Positions 6,889 to 17,612 of a stretch of DNA of 64,000 nt are shown in pieces. The DNA lies in contig NZ_LT607755.1 of NCBI RefSeq assembly GCF_900090275.1, positions 2,852,001 to 2,916,000 of the forward strand, given 5' to 3'. Made by a program: the position numbers and the translations under genes. The DNA is from Micromonospora zamorensis. GTDB taxonomy: Bacteria; Actinomycetota; Actinomycetes; Mycobacteriales; Micromonosporaceae. Every line of letters begins with the position of its first letter. Position 1 is the stretch's first letter. A model generated the notes under the pieces. The model did no database searches. It was not told the origin of the DNA and saw only the letters and a program-made list of their open reading frames with translations.

Positions 6889-7887
6889 ATGGTGTTCTCC
6901 GACGCTCCGGTGCTGGCCCGCCCGTCCGCGCCACCCGCGCTGCCGAGTGGGCCAGTCGAGGTCACCGAGGCGTGGCTGCGTAACCGGCGGTTGTCCGAGC
7001 ACACCCGCGACGCGTACCGGCGCGACGTCACCGGCTGGCTCACCTGGTGCGCCGGCCGGGACCTGGACCCGCTGCGGGCCACGTTCCTGCACGTCAACGA
7101 GTATGCCCGGGCGTTGGAGTCCACAGTCGCCGCCCGTAGCGGCCGGCCGCTGACCCCGGCGACCGTGGCGCGACGGCTCTCCGCGCTGTCCAGTTGGTAC
7201 GACTTCCTGGTGAAGCTGGGCGCGGTGCCGGCCAACCCGGTCGCCGGCGCGGACCGACCTCGCGTCGACCGGGATCACTCCGCCACTCTTGGGCTCACCC
7301 CGGAGGAGGTGGACGCTCTGCTCGGCGCCGCCGACGCGGACACGGGCGCGACCGCCCTGCGCAACCGGGCGGCGATCGCTCTCCTCGCCGATCTGGGCCT
7401 GCGCGTCGGGGAGCTGATCTCGCTGGACCTGACCGACCTCGGCACCGAACGCGGACATCGCAGCGTGCGTTTCGTCGGCAAGGGCGGCAAGCAACGCCGT
7501 CGGGCCCTCACCCCCGGCAGCGGGTACGCCGTGGACGCCTACCTGGCCCAGCGGGCCGCCGCCACCGGTGTGCCGGTGACACAGCTGACCGGGCCGCTGC
7601 TGGTCACCGCCAGCGGTGCCCGGCTGGACCGGCACTCGGTGTTCCGGATGGTCCGCCGGCTCGCCCGGGCCGCCGACATCCCGGCCTGGGCGAAGCTGTC
7701 CCCACACTCCCTGCGGCACGCCTTCGCCACCACCGCCCGCTCGGAGGGCGTGCCGCTGGAGGACGTGCAGGACGCGATGGGGCACGCCGACCCGCGCACC
7801 ACCCGCCGCTACGACCGGGACCGGCACAACCTCGACCGTGACCCGGCCTACGTGGTGTGGGCGGCGCGGTCCCGTCGGAGCAACTGA
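6889..7887 (+). CDS. Tyrosine recombinase (XerC/integrase type)
   Basis: 332 residues with an N-terminal SAM-like core-binding domain (about 25-115) and a catalytic domain (about 135-315). All catalytic residues are visible: Arg172 in Leu-Gly-Leu-Arg-Val-Gly-Glu-Leu, Lys198 in Gly-Lys-Gly-Gly-Lys, His273 and Arg276 in His-Ser-Leu-Arg-His, His299 and the nucleophile Tyr308. It cuts and rejoins DNA through a phosphotyrosine link. No attachment site, excisionase or cargo is evident beside it, so it is either a stand-alone chromosomal recombinase or the last gene of a lost element. The ATG lies close behind the hsp20 terminator and has no clear ribosome-binding site. Confidence 0.9.
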   Translation: MVFSDAPVLARPSAPPALPSGPVEVTEAWLRNRRLSEHTRDAYRRDVTGWLTWCAGRDLDPLRATFLHVNEYARALESTVAARSGRPLTPATVARRLSALSSWYDFLVKLGAVPANPVAGADRPRVDRDHSATLGLTPEEVDALLGAADADTGATALRNRAAIALLADLGLRVGELISLDLTDLGTERGHRSVRFVGKGGKQRRRALTPGSGYAVDAYLAQRAAATGVPVTQLTGPLLVTASGARLDRHSVFRMVRRLARAADIPAWAKLSPHSLRHAFATTARSEGVPLEDVQDAMGHADPRTTRRYDRDRHNLDRDPAYVVWAARSRRSN

Positions 7888-7915
7888 GCCACAGCGGCCG
7901 CCCCCGGCGTGCCGC

Positions 7916-8287
7916 TCAGCTCTGCGGTCGGGGGCAGATGCAGAACGGCTGCCCGATCGGGTCGAGAAGCACCACCCACCGCTCGCCGCCGGGCTGGAAG
8001 TCCGGCTTCGAGGCGCCCGCCGCGACGAACGTCTCCTCCGCCGTGGCGAGGTCGTCGACATACAGGTCCAGGTGGTAGCGCTTGTCGCCCGCCGGGTCCG
8101 GCCAGGACGGCGGACGGTAACCCTCGACCAGCCCGAAGCCGATGGAGACACCACCGGAGCTGATCATCGCGTACTCGGGTTGGCTGTGTGTGATCTCCCA
8201 GCCGAGCGCCTGGTGGTAGAACGCGGCGTGGCCGGCGGGGTCGGAACTGTCGAGGTTGACCATGGCGAGGTCCGCAGAGGCTGTCAC
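7916..8287 (-). CDS. VOC (glyoxalase-like) superfamily protein
   Basis: About 123 residues forming paired beta-alpha-beta-beta-beta modules. Motifs include Val-Asn-Leu-Asp-Ser-Ser-Asp-Pro, Ala-Phe-Tyr-His-Gln-Ala-Leu-Gly-Trp, Tyr-His-Leu-Asp-Leu-Tyr-Val-Asp-Asp and the C-terminal Asp-Pro-Ile-Gly-Gln-Pro-Phe-Cys. VOC proteins are small metalloenzymes or antibiotic-binding proteins; the metal ligands here cannot be assigned. A GTG at 8287 gives a normal-length protein, whereas the frame open further upstream adds an unlikely basic extension into the promoter of the divergent luciferase-like gene. Confidence 0.8.
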   Translation of the reverse strand: MTASADLAMVNLDSSDPAGHAAFYHQALGWEITHSQPEYAMISSGGVSIGFGLVEGYRPPSWPDPAGDKRYHLDLYVDDLATAEETFVAAGASKPDFQPGGERWVVLLDPIGQPFCICPRPQS

Positions 8288-8352
8288 GCCAGCAGTATGC
8301 CGCCGGGGCCCGACAAGCCCGCGTGACCGACACACGCGTCAGACCCCCGTCC

Positions 8353-8358
8353 TACGGT
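8353..8358 (+). promoter_or_regulatory. Leaderless -10 element TACGGT
   Basis: TACGGT ends 6 nt before the ATG at 8365. It supports that start over an upstream in-frame GTG at 8323. Confidence 0.4.
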
Positions 8359-8364
8359 CGACGG

Positions 8365-9210
8365 ATGAGACATGGCCTGGAGATCTCCTGTGGTGGCGCC
8401 GCCATCCCGGTGTCCGTTCTGGTGGAGTTGGGTGAGCTGGCCGAACACGCCGGTTGGGACGGCGTGTTCCTGGAGGACTACCTCATCCACTACAGCGGGG
8501 ACGAGCCGTCCACCTACGACCCGTGGCTGGTGCTCGCCGCGATCGCCGGACGCACCGGGCGGGTGCGCCTGGGCACCACGGTCACCGCGCTGCCCCGGCG
8601 CCGCCCGGCGAAGCTGGCGCGTGAGGTCCTCACCCTCGACCACCTCAGTGCCGGCCGCGCCACGGTGGCGGTCGGCGTCGGAGACCCCGGCGACCGAGGG
8701 CTGGCCGCGTTCGGCGAGCAGACCGAGGTGTCGGTGCGCGCCGCGATGCTCGACGAGGGCCTCGACCTGCTGACCGGGCTGCTCAGCGGTGAGCGGGTCG
8801 ACCACCAGGGCACCCACTACCGCGCCGACGGGGTGGCGCTGCGACCAGCGCCGGTGCAGGCACCCCGGGTTCCCGTCTGGGTCGGCGGCAGCACCCAGGC
8901 CGCAGCGGTGCGTCGCCGCGCGGCCCGCGCCGACGGCATCGTTCCGTACAAGCTCACCGACACCGACACATGGTCCGACTTCACCCCCGACGAGGTACGC
9001 GAGCTGGTCAACGCCCTGCCACCGACCCGCGCCGACGGCCAGCCGTTCGACGTGGCGATCGGCGGCCGGCGCCGCCGACCCGACGAACGTGCCGAACGGG
9101 CGTACCTCGAAGACCTCGCCGCGGCCGGCGCCACCTGGTGGCTGGAGTTCGTCCCGGTCGGAGAGCCGGCGGCCATGCGCGCCGCCGTCGCCCGCGGGCC
9201 CCTGCGCTGA
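8365..9210 (+). CDS. LLM-class flavin-dependent oxidoreductase
   Basis: 281 residues with the luciferase-like TIM-barrel pattern: Ala-Gly-Trp-Asp-Gly-Val-Phe near residue 30, Leu-Gly-Thr-Thr-Val-Thr-Ala-Leu-Pro-Arg-Arg-Arg-Pro near 75, and Pro-Val-Trp-Val-Gly-Gly-Ser near 170. Members use reduced F420 or FMN to oxidise small molecules; the Pro-Arg-Arg-Arg-Pro stretch is common in F420-type enzymes but does not settle the cofactor. It diverges from the VOC gene and converges on the AidB-like gene. Confidence 0.85.
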   Translation: MRHGLEISCGGAAIPVSVLVELGELAEHAGWDGVFLEDYLIHYSGDEPSTYDPWLVLAAIAGRTGRVRLGTTVTALPRRRPAKLAREVLTLDHLSAGRATVAVGVGDPGDRGLAAFGEQTEVSVRAAMLDEGLDLLTGLLSGERVDHQGTHYRADGVALRPAPVQAPRVPVWVGGSTQAAAVRRRAARADGIVPYKLTDTDTWSDFTPDEVRELVNALPPTRADGQPFDVAIGGRRRRPDERAERAYLEDLAAAGATWWLEFVPVGEPAAMRAAVARGPLR

Positions 9211-9249
9211 CACCGGGTCAGGATGCGGCGACCACGGGTCGTCGGGCGT

Positions 9250-10953
<1,704 letters not shown>

Positions 10954-11100
10954 CGATCGGCTCCTGGCACTGCTCGGGGGGTGTGCGCCGACGGTAGACG
11001 ATCCGTGGTCGCCGCGAACAGGGCACACCCACTCACCGGGGACACCCAGTTTCCGACTTGTCGTACCTCGGTGCGACCGCGTTCTCTACGGTCGGTAGTC

Positions 11101-11559
11101 GTGGGTGCCGGCCAGTCGTGGAGCCGACCGGCCCGGCGCAGCCGCCCGATGCGCACCGGGTTGGCGTTCGCCGGGTTCGGGGTGGCGCTGTGCTGCGTCG
11201 GGGTGGCCGGACTGGCCGCCTGGAACCTGCAGACCGTCCGTCAGGCCGCCGGCCCGATCCGGGAGACCGCCGACGGGTTCCTCAACGAGGTGAGTCTCGG
11301 CGACAGCGACAGGGCGTACGACCGGCTCTGCGAGGACGCGCGCACCCGGTGGAGCGCGATCGGCTTCACCAGTTGGGTGCGTACGCCGCCGATGGTCACC
11401 GACTACGAGATCACCGACGTGTCCGTCACCACCCGCAGCGGACGACCGCAGGGCACGGTGACGGTGAAGCTGACCCGCGACGGCGGGCTCAGCGAGGAAC
11501 GCCGCCTGCCGGTGGTCCGCGAGGGCGGCGACTGGCGGGTGTGCGGTGACCCCTTCTGA
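11101..11559 (+). CDS. Membrane-anchored protein with small extracytoplasmic domain
   Basis: A short basic N-terminus, one transmembrane helix (about residues 19-41) and an extracytoplasmic domain of about 105 residues. The latter resembles DUF4878/lumazine-binding-like folds (Leu-Gly-Asp-Ser-Asp-Arg-Ala-Tyr; a final Gly-Gly-Asp-Trp-Arg-Val-Cys-Gly). Function unknown. The start is uncertain: GTG 11101 lies 8 nt after a TACGGT box at 11087, and ATG 11149 would remove only the basic leader. Its last 14 nt overlap the ltrA-like gene, so the two are probably translationally coupled. Confidence 0.65.
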   Translation: MGAGQSWSRPARRSRPMRTGLAFAGFGVALCCVGVAGLAAWNLQTVRQAAGPIRETADGFLNEVSLGDSDRAYDRLCEDARTRWSAIGFTSWVRTPPMVTDYEITDVSVTTRSGRPQGTVTVKLTRDGGLSEERRLPVVREGGDWRVCGDPF

Positions 11560-12748
11560 GCCGCCGGCCGTTCGGCCGAAGCGGCAGTGGTTGCTGCGCG
11601 AGCGTCGGGGGGTGGAGCCGACCACGTCGATGGAGCTGTTCTTCGATCTGGTCTTCATCTTCACCACCACCCAGTTGACGCACTACCTGATCGCGCACCC
11701 GGACTGGCGTGGCGCCGCCCGCACCGCGCTCCTGCTGGCGCTGATCTGGTTCGTGTGGATCTACACCGCCTGGGGGACGAACTGGCTGCGACCCGACCAG
11801 GCGCCGGTACGGGCGCTGCTGATCGCGCTGATGCTGGGCAGCCTGTTGCTCTCGGCGGCGATCCCCGAGGCGTTCGCCGGCGCCGGGCTGGTCTTCGCGC
11901 TCGTCTACGCGACAGTGCAGGTGGGCCGCACCGTGTTCGCGTTGTGGGCGGTGCAGGGCCAGCCGTGGCTGGTCGACGGGTTTCAGAAGACGCTGCCATG
12001 GTTCGTCGCGACGTCGTCGCTCGTGGCGCTCGGCGGCGTGATCGGCGGCGTCTTCCAGGAGGCGCTGTGGGCGGCGGCGATCGTGATCGAGGTGATCGGC
12101 CTCTCGACCGGCTTCCCGGTGCCCGGTCTGGGCCGCAGTCCCGCTGAGCGGTGGATGGTGGAGGGCGGGCACCTGGCCGAGCGGTGCCAGGCGTTCATCC
12201 TCATCGCCCTGGGTGAGTCGATCCTCGTCACCGGGAGCACACTCGCGCAACACCTGAACCTGACGATGTCCGGCGCGTTCGTGCTGGCGTTCGCCGGTTC
12301 GGTGGCGCTGTGGTGGGTGTACTTCGCCCGGTCCGCCCCGGCGGCGGCGGAGGTCATCGCGCGAGCCGGTGAGCGCACCGGCGGTCTGGGCCGGCTGGCG
12401 TTCAACTACCTGCACCCCGTGATGGTCGCCGGCATCATCGTCACCTCGGCGGGTGACGAGCAGCTCCTGCGTGAGCCGGGTGCCCCCGCCACCACGACCG
12501 CCGCCCTGTTCACGCTGGGCGGTCCGGCGTTGTTCCTCGCCGGGCACGCCGCCTACAAGGCGGTGCTGTGGCGGATCCTGCCGACAAGCCGGATCGCAGC
12601 GGTGGTGCTCCTGCTCGCGTTGGTGCCGTTGTGTGTGGGGCTGGGGGCCACCGTCGCGGTGTGCGCCACGCTGGCGTTGGCGGTGATCATCGCCGTGATC
12701 TTGGCCGACCGGTTCCGCGTACGGCGAGGCGTCCCGCAGCCGTCCTGA
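11546..12748 (+). CDS. ltrA: Low-temperature-requirement A family membrane protein
   Basis: 400 residues. The family signature Thr-Ser-Met-Glu-Leu-Phe-Phe-Asp-Leu-Val-Phe lies near residue 30, followed by about eleven transmembrane helices. A conserved Ala-Leu-Gly-Glu-Ser-Ile segment is near residue 225. The family is named for a Listeria cold-growth locus; its molecular function is unknown. The GTG start overlaps the upstream gene by 14 nt. Confidence 0.85.
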   Translation: MTPSEPPAVRPKRQWLLRERRGVEPTTSMELFFDLVFIFTTTQLTHYLIAHPDWRGAARTALLLALIWFVWIYTAWGTNWLRPDQAPVRALLIALMLGSLLLSAAIPEAFAGAGLVFALVYATVQVGRTVFALWAVQGQPWLVDGFQKTLPWFVATSSLVALGGVIGGVFQEALWAAAIVIEVIGLSTGFPVPGLGRSPAERWMVEGGHLAERCQAFILIALGESILVTGSTLAQHLNLTMSGAFVLAFAGSVALWWVYFARSAPAAAEVIARAGERTGGLGRLAFNYLHPVMVAGIIVTSAGDEQLLREPGAPATTTAALFTLGGPALFLAGHAAYKAVLWRILPTSRIAAVVLLLALVPLCVGLGATVAVCATLALAVIIAVILADRFRVRRGVPQPS

Positions 12749-12873
12749 CCCGCCCGGTCGCACTGCGTCGGTTCTCGGACAACGTCACCGCAGGTGGGCC
12801 CCCGGGTGGTTAGCGTGGGTCACCGGCCCTCCGGGTGACCTTCCGCGGTGCTCGGACGAGCGGAGGCGACGCG

Positions 12874-15800
12874 ATGACAACCGAGCAGCGGCCCCGGCCA
12901 CGACGGTGGCTGATGCTGGTGGCCGCCGCCGGGTACGGCAAGACCACCGCCCTGGAGACCGTCGGCGGGGACGAGCCGACGGCCTGTCACCGGGCGACGG
13001 ACCTGATCGACGCGGCGACGCACGCCAACAGCCCGCCAACGGGCACGCAACCGCCAATCCGGGTCGCCGTGGACGAGGTGTCCGCGCTCAGCGGGGACGA
13101 CCAGCTGGCCCTGGTGCGGTGGTTGGGCGCGCTGCCGGGTCAGCCAGCGGTGACGCTTGCCGCCCGACACCCCCTGGTCGACGCGGCGCTGAGCGCCTGC
13201 GCCGGGCCCGTCGTGCACCGCGGGCCGGAAACCCTCGCCCTCGGCCGGGACGCGGTCGCCCGGATCCTGCGCGACGAACACGCGGTGCCCGACAGCGACC
13301 TGGCCTACCTGGTGTACGAGCTGACCGCCGGCTGGCCGGCGTGGGTGCACCTCGCTGGCGACGCCCTCGGCCGGCAGGGCGTCGGCCGGCGGGAGCTGCT
13401 CGCGGCCCTGACCGAGCCCGGCACCGCCGGTGGGCACTTCGCCCGCGACGAGATCCTCGCCGACCTGCCCGCGCAGGTGGCGACTCTGCTCGGCCGCGTC
13501 CACCACCTCGACCCGATCAGCGCGCCGCTGTGCGTGGCCGTCGACGCCGACACGCCAGCCGACGTCACCGCGCAGGCGCTGCGCTGGGCGACCCGCACCG
13601 GGTTGCTGATCGCCCACCCCCGCCGTCGGGCCGGCCACACCTCGTCGACTGTGCAGCTGGTCCGGGTCCTCGCCGCGGTGCTGGCCCAGCAGGCGAGTCG
13701 GCCGGACACCTCAGGACGTCGCAGGCTGTACGCGGCCGCCGACTGGTACCTCGCCAACGCGTACCCGATGGCGGCGGCCCGAGCCCTGCACGACGCGGAC
13801 GACACCGGGCGGTGCGCGGAGCTGATCGCCAGCCACGGCGAGGGCATGCTCGCCGGTGGTGGTGCGCCAGACGTCACCGACCTGATCAGCGCGTTGCCGC
13901 AGGCCGAGCAGAACCCCGACCTCCAACTGATCTTCGGTGACGCGTTGCGGATGTCCGGCTCGGTGACCTGGGCGTCGAGGGTCTTCGCCGCGCTGCTGGC
14001 CCGGGCCGACCAGGACCGCCGCTGGCCGGCCCGGCTGCTCTGGCGGGCGGCGATGGTGCCGTACCTGCGGACCGACTACGCCGGCGCCCTCGCGGTGCTC
14101 GACCGCGCGGGCGCACCGCCGACGCTCACCCCACCGGGTCCCGACGACGTGCTGCTGCTGGCCTGTCGCGCCAGCACCCTGGCCCAGCTCGGCCGGGTCG
14201 ACGACGCGGTCGCCGCCGGGGCCCGGGCGCTCGCCGCCGCACACCAGCTCAACGAGGACACCCCATTGGCGGCGGCGCACATCGCGGCCGCGCTGACCTC
14301 GTCCGGCACCCGCCGCGACGAGCACCTGGCCGAGGCGCTGGCGGCGGCGGAACGCGCGGGTGACCTGGTCCAGCAGGCACGGGTCCTGGTCAACCAGGCG
14401 CACTGCCTGCTGCGCGAGGCCCGATACCCGTCGGCGCTGGCTACCGCCGTACGGGCGGTGCGCGCGGCGGAACTCGCCGGCCCACCCGGAGTGCTGGTGA
14501 CCGCCCTGCACAACGCGGGCGAGGCGCTGGTACGCCTGGGCCGCTACGACGAGGCGACACTGCACTTCACCCGGTCCAAGCTGGTATCCCAACGGTTGGG
14601 TTTGAACCGGGCTGCCGCCGGCGTCTACGGGCTGGCCGAGGTCAGTCGCCGCCTTGGCCGGCGGGAGGAGGCGTTGGCAGCGTTCGCCGAGGCCGCTGAG
14701 CTGGCCCGTGACGTGGGGGACCTCCAGGTGCGCATTCCGGCGTTGGCCGGTCTGGCCCGGCTGCGCTGCGAGGGCACGGGCGCCGACCTCACTGCCGCTC
14801 GTGCCGCGGCCGACGAGGCGCACCGGTTGGCACCGGCGTTCCTGCTGTCCTGCGCGCTGGTCGCGACGGGTTGGGTGGCGTACGCCGGGGGTGATCTGGG
14901 TCTGGCCCGGCGGCGGGCGGCCGAGGCGGTCGGAGCTGCCCGCACCGGTCGGCAGGCCGACGCGTTGGCGGAGGCGTTGGAACTCACCGCGGCTGTCGCC
15001 GCCGAGCCGGACGCGAGTCGAAGCGCGTTGCTGGAGGCCGGCGCGATCTGGCAGGCGGCGGGTGCGGGACCGGCCGCCGAACAGACAGTCGTCCGGCTGG
15101 GCCGTCTCCCGGGCGCCGACGCCGCGCAGCGGTCGGCGGCGCGGCTGGCCGCCGACCGGCTGCTGGCGCTCGGCATCGAGACGGTCGACGGGCGGGCGTT
15201 GGCCGAGACGCCCGCCGACGCGGACACCGTCGAGGTGCGGGTGCTCGGCCGGTTCGAGGTCGTCGTCGGTGGGCGGGACGTCCCGCTGCCGGCGTGGCGG
15301 TCCCGACAGGCCCGCACTCTGCTGAAGATCCTCGTCGCCCGGCGCGGTCGTGCCGTCGGGCGGGGGGAGCTGTGCGAGCTGCTCTGGCCCGACGACGAGC
15401 CACGGCGGACCGCACACCGCCTGTCGGTGCTGCTGTCCGCCGTGCGTGCCGTGCTCGACCCGTCCCGCCGGTGGCCCGTCGACCGGTACGTCCGCGCCGA
15501 CCTGACCGGTGTACGTGTCGACCTGACCCGGGTGGTCGTCGACGCGGAGAACCTGCTCACCGCCGTCCCGCGGGCCGAGCGCCTCGCCCGCGACGGTGAC
15601 CCGGCGCGGGCCCGCGAGCTGCTCGCCGAGGTGGACGCCGCCTACCGGGGGGACGCCTTCGCCGACGAGCCCTACGCGGACTGGGCCGACGGGCTGCGGG
15701 AACAGGCCCGCGCGGTGTGGTTGCGGGCACTGCGTGACCTTGCCCGGCGGTACCGGGGCGACGGTGACGCCGACCGGGCCGCCACCGCCCTGGTCCGGCT

Positions 15801-15981
15801 GCTCGACGCCGACCCGTACGACGAGTGGGCGCACCAGGCGCTGGTCGGGACACTCGTCGGTGCCGGCCGGCACGGGGAGGCCCGGCGTTCGTTCGAGAGG
15901 TGGGCCGGGGCGATGCGTACGATCGACGCACCGCTCCCGGACCCGGGTGTGCTGCGGGCAGGGGCTGGTCAGCAGGCGTAG
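12874..15981 (+). CDS. Large BTAD-containing transcriptional regulator (ATPase-TPR-BTAD)
   Basis: 1035 residues. A P-loop with Gly-Tyr-Gly-Lys-Thr-Thr near residue 24 begins an NTPase domain of MalT/STAND type. A long alanine-rich helical region (about 320-760) has TPR-like repeats. The C-terminus holds an OmpR-like winged helix (Arg-Val-Leu-Gly-Arg-Phe-Glu-Val near 788; Glu-Leu-Leu-Trp-Pro near 845) and a bacterial transcriptional activation domain to about 1020. The domain order is reversed relative to SARP-type AfsR. Such proteins activate secondary-metabolism or stress genes, but no biosynthetic cluster is adjacent. ATG has a GGAGG site; an in-frame GTG lies 39 nt upstream. Confidence 0.85.
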   Translation: MTTEQRPRPRRWLMLVAAAGYGKTTALETVGGDEPTACHRATDLIDAATHANSPPTGTQPPIRVAVDEVSALSGDDQLALVRWLGALPGQPAVTLAARHPLVDAALSACAGPVVHRGPETLALGRDAVARILRDEHAVPDSDLAYLVYELTAGWPAWVHLAGDALGRQGVGRRELLAALTEPGTAGGHFARDEILADLPAQVATLLGRVHHLDPISAPLCVAVDADTPADVTAQALRWATRTGLLIAHPRRRAGHTSSTVQLVRVLAAVLAQQASRPDTSGRRRLYAAADWYLANAYPMAAARALHDADDTGRCAELIASHGEGMLAGGGAPDVTDLISALPQAEQNPDLQLIFGDALRMSGSVTWASRVFAALLARADQDRRWPARLLWRAAMVPYLRTDYAGALAVLDRAGAPPTLTPPGPDDVLLLACRASTLAQLGRVDDAVAAGARALAAAHQLNEDTPLAAAHIAAALTSSGTRRDEHLAEALAAAERAGDLVQQARVLVNQAHCLLREARYPSALATAVRAVRAAELAGPPGVLVTALHNAGEALVRLGRYDEATLHFTRSKLVSQRLGLNRAAAGVYGLAEVSRRLGRREEALAAFAEAAELARDVGDLQVRIPALAGLARLRCEGTGADLTAARAAADEAHRLAPAFLLSCALVATGWVAYAGGDLGLARRRAAEAVGAARTGRQADALAEALELTAAVAAEPDASRSALLEAGAIWQAAGAGPAAEQTVVRLGRLPGADAAQRSAARLAADRLLALGIETVDGRALAETPADADTVEVRVLGRFEVVVGGRDVPLPAWRSRQARTLLKILVARRGRAVGRGELCELLWPDDEPRRTAHRLSVLLSAVRAVLDPSRRWPVDRYVRADLTGVRVDLTRVVVDAENLLTAVPRAERLARDGDPARARELLAEVDAAYRGDAFADEPYADWADGLREQARAVWLRALRDLARRYRGDGDADRAATALVRLLDADPYDEWAHQALVGTLVGAGRHGEARRSFERWAGAMRTIDAPLPDPGVLRAGAGQQA

Positions 15982-16502
15982 AAGTTCTCCTGGCCCGCGT
16001 CGGTTAGCACGTAAGAATAGAAGATCGCGCCGGGGTCGACCGTCTCGTCCTCCGCGCAGGTGTCCACCCCGGGCCCACCGTCGAGGGTGTCACCGCCGGG
16101 CCCCGTGACGGTGTCGCCCGCCACCCCGATCAGCAGGTCGGCGCCGTGGGAGCCGGAGAGGACGTCGTTGCCTTCCAGACCGGCGAGCAGGTCGGCGCCG
16201 GCGCCGCCGGCGATGAAGTCCCCGCAGCCCTCACCATAGATGGTGTCGTCACCACCGCCGCCGTGGATCGTGTCGACGCCACCGCCGCCGTAGATGATGT
16301 CGTTGCCACCGAGCCCGTAGATCTCGTCGGGCCCGCCACCGCCGAACAGGGTGTCGTCGCCCTCGGTGCCCATGATCGGGTCGCCGTCGGTGGTGGCGCA
16401 CGGGTTCGCGTCCGGGTCGGCCTGCGCCGCGGCGCCGCCCACGCCAACCAGTGTGCCGCTGAGCAGGAGGGCGGCCAGCACCGCCGCCACTCGGGTACGC
16501 AT
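15969..16502 (-). CDS. Secreted RTX-like calcium-binding repeat protein
   Basis: 177 residues with a signal peptide (cleavage probably after Ala-Gln-Ala near residue 28). About ten glycine/aspartate nonapeptide repeats of the Gly-Gly-x-Gly-x-Asp type lie at about 45-140 and form a calcium beta-roll. The C-terminal tail contains two cysteines and no enzymatic domain. It probably acts outside the cell as a structural or calcium-dependent protein. An AGGAGG site precedes the ATG. The stop overlaps the 3' end of the BTAD regulator, and the gene is divergent from another secreted protein 200 nt away. Confidence 0.85.
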   Translation of the reverse strand: MRTRVAAVLAALLLSGTLVGVGGAAAQADPDANPCATTDGDPIMGTEGDDTLFGGGGPDEIYGLGGNDIIYGGGGVDTIHGGGGDDTIYGEGCGDFIAGGAGADLLAGLEGNDVLSGSHGADLLIGVAGDTVTGPGGDTLDGGPGVDTCAEDETVDPGAIFYSYVLTDAGQENFYAC

Positions 16503-16702
16503 GATGAAACCTCCTGTTCGTGGACCCCGTGAGGAGTCCGGTGACGCCGCGCTGACGTCACCGGCACTGTCGCAGCCGCCCGTCATCGTGGCGTCAGTAC
16601 GCCGAGGGCGGTCGCCGTGCTGACGCTCTCCTGACGACGGTGCGGAGTCTGGCCCCACAGCCGTCGTCGACAGTCGACGAGGCAGTGCGGAGGGAACATC
16701 CG

Positions 16703-17551
16703 ATGAAGCGGAAACTGGCTGGTCTGGCAGTGCTGACCGGCATGGCGGCGGCCACGACGCTGCTCGCGCCGACGAGCCCGGCGCAGGCGTCGGTCGGCCT
16801 GTACCGGGTCGCCGCGACCAGCGTCCTGGACGCGACGAACGCCAAGACGATGGCCATCTCGTGCAACGGCCTGGACCAGGTGGTCGGTGCCGGCGGGCGG
16901 ATCAACGACGGTCAGGGTGACGTCCTGATGACCCGCGTCTACGCCGACGCGACACTGCACACGGTCACCGTGCTCGGCGTGGAAGCGAACGCCACGAACG
17001 TGCCGTGGTCGGTGGACGCGTTCGCGGTCTGCGCCCCGGCCGGGGCGGTGGCCGGCCTGCAACTGGTCACCACCACGTCGGCGAACAACGCCCTCGACAA
17101 GGTGGGCATCACCGCCGTGTGCCCGCCGGGCAAGAAGACCTTCGGCGGTGGGTACCGGATCGACAACGCCAACGCCGCGGTGGCGATCGACGAGCTGGCG
17201 TTCACCTCGGCGCTCGGCTCGGTGTCGAGCACCGCGTACGTGTTCGGCGCGCCGGGCAACTTCACGTTGCAGACCCAGGCGTTCTGCGCCACCCCGCTGC
17301 CGGCGATGGCGTTGACGGAGGCGACGAGCGCGTTCAACGCGAACTCGCCGAAGTCCGTGACGACGCTGGCCTGCCCGGCGGGGTCGCAGACCGCCGGGGT
17401 CGGCGCGGTGTTGACCGGGCTCACCGGGGACGGCTCGGTGGCGACGTTGCTGCCCAAGCCGGCACTGGACACCGCTGAGGCGACCGGACGGGAGATCGTC
17501 GCGTTCGCCGGGGCGTGGAACGTCAGGGCGCAGCAGGTCTGCGTGGGTTGA
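16703..17551 (+). CDS. Secreted cysteine-spaced protein of unknown function
   Basis: 282 residues. A signal peptide (Lys-Arg-Lys then a hydrophobic stretch, cleavage after Ala-Gln-Ala near residue 31) precedes a beta-rich, threonine- and alanine-rich body. Cysteines recur in similar settings (Ser-Cys-Asn-Gly, Val-Cys-Ala-Pro, Val-Cys-Pro-Pro-Gly, Phe-Cys-Ala-Thr, Ala-Cys-Pro-Ala-Gly, Val-Cys-Val-Gly), suggesting three repeated modules each closed by disulfides. I recognise no enzyme motif. GGAGGG precedes the ATG. It diverges from the RTX-like gene and may share its promoter region. Confidence 0.75.
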   Translation: MKRKLAGLAVLTGMAAATTLLAPTSPAQASVGLYRVAATSVLDATNAKTMAISCNGLDQVVGAGGRINDGQGDVLMTRVYADATLHTVTVLGVEANATNVPWSVDAFAVCAPAGAVAGLQLVTTTSANNALDKVGITAVCPPGKKTFGGGYRIDNANAAVAIDELAFTSALGSVSSTAYVFGAPGNFTLQTQAFCATPLPAMALTEATSAFNANSPKSVTTLACPAGSQTAGVGAVLTGLTGDGSVATLLPKPALDTAEATGREIVAFAGAWNVRAQQVCVG

Positions 17552-17565
17552 TCCACCCGTACGAC

Positions 17566-17598
17566 GGCCGGCCGTCCCCAGCACGGGGGCGGCCGGCC
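17566..17598. terminator. Bidirectional hairpin between convergent genes
   Basis: A GGCCGGCC arm and its complement, extended by CCCC/GGGG, form a GC-rich stem between the secreted-protein and thymidine-kinase stops. There is no T tract. Confidence 0.5.
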
Positions 17599-17612
17599 AC
17601 CGCGTCGACGCC

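Noticed and set aside
12810-12842. GGTCACC/GGGTGACC hairpin before the BTAD regulator
   Set aside because: Short and bulged, of a kind frequent by chance at this GC content; not enough to call a regulatory element.
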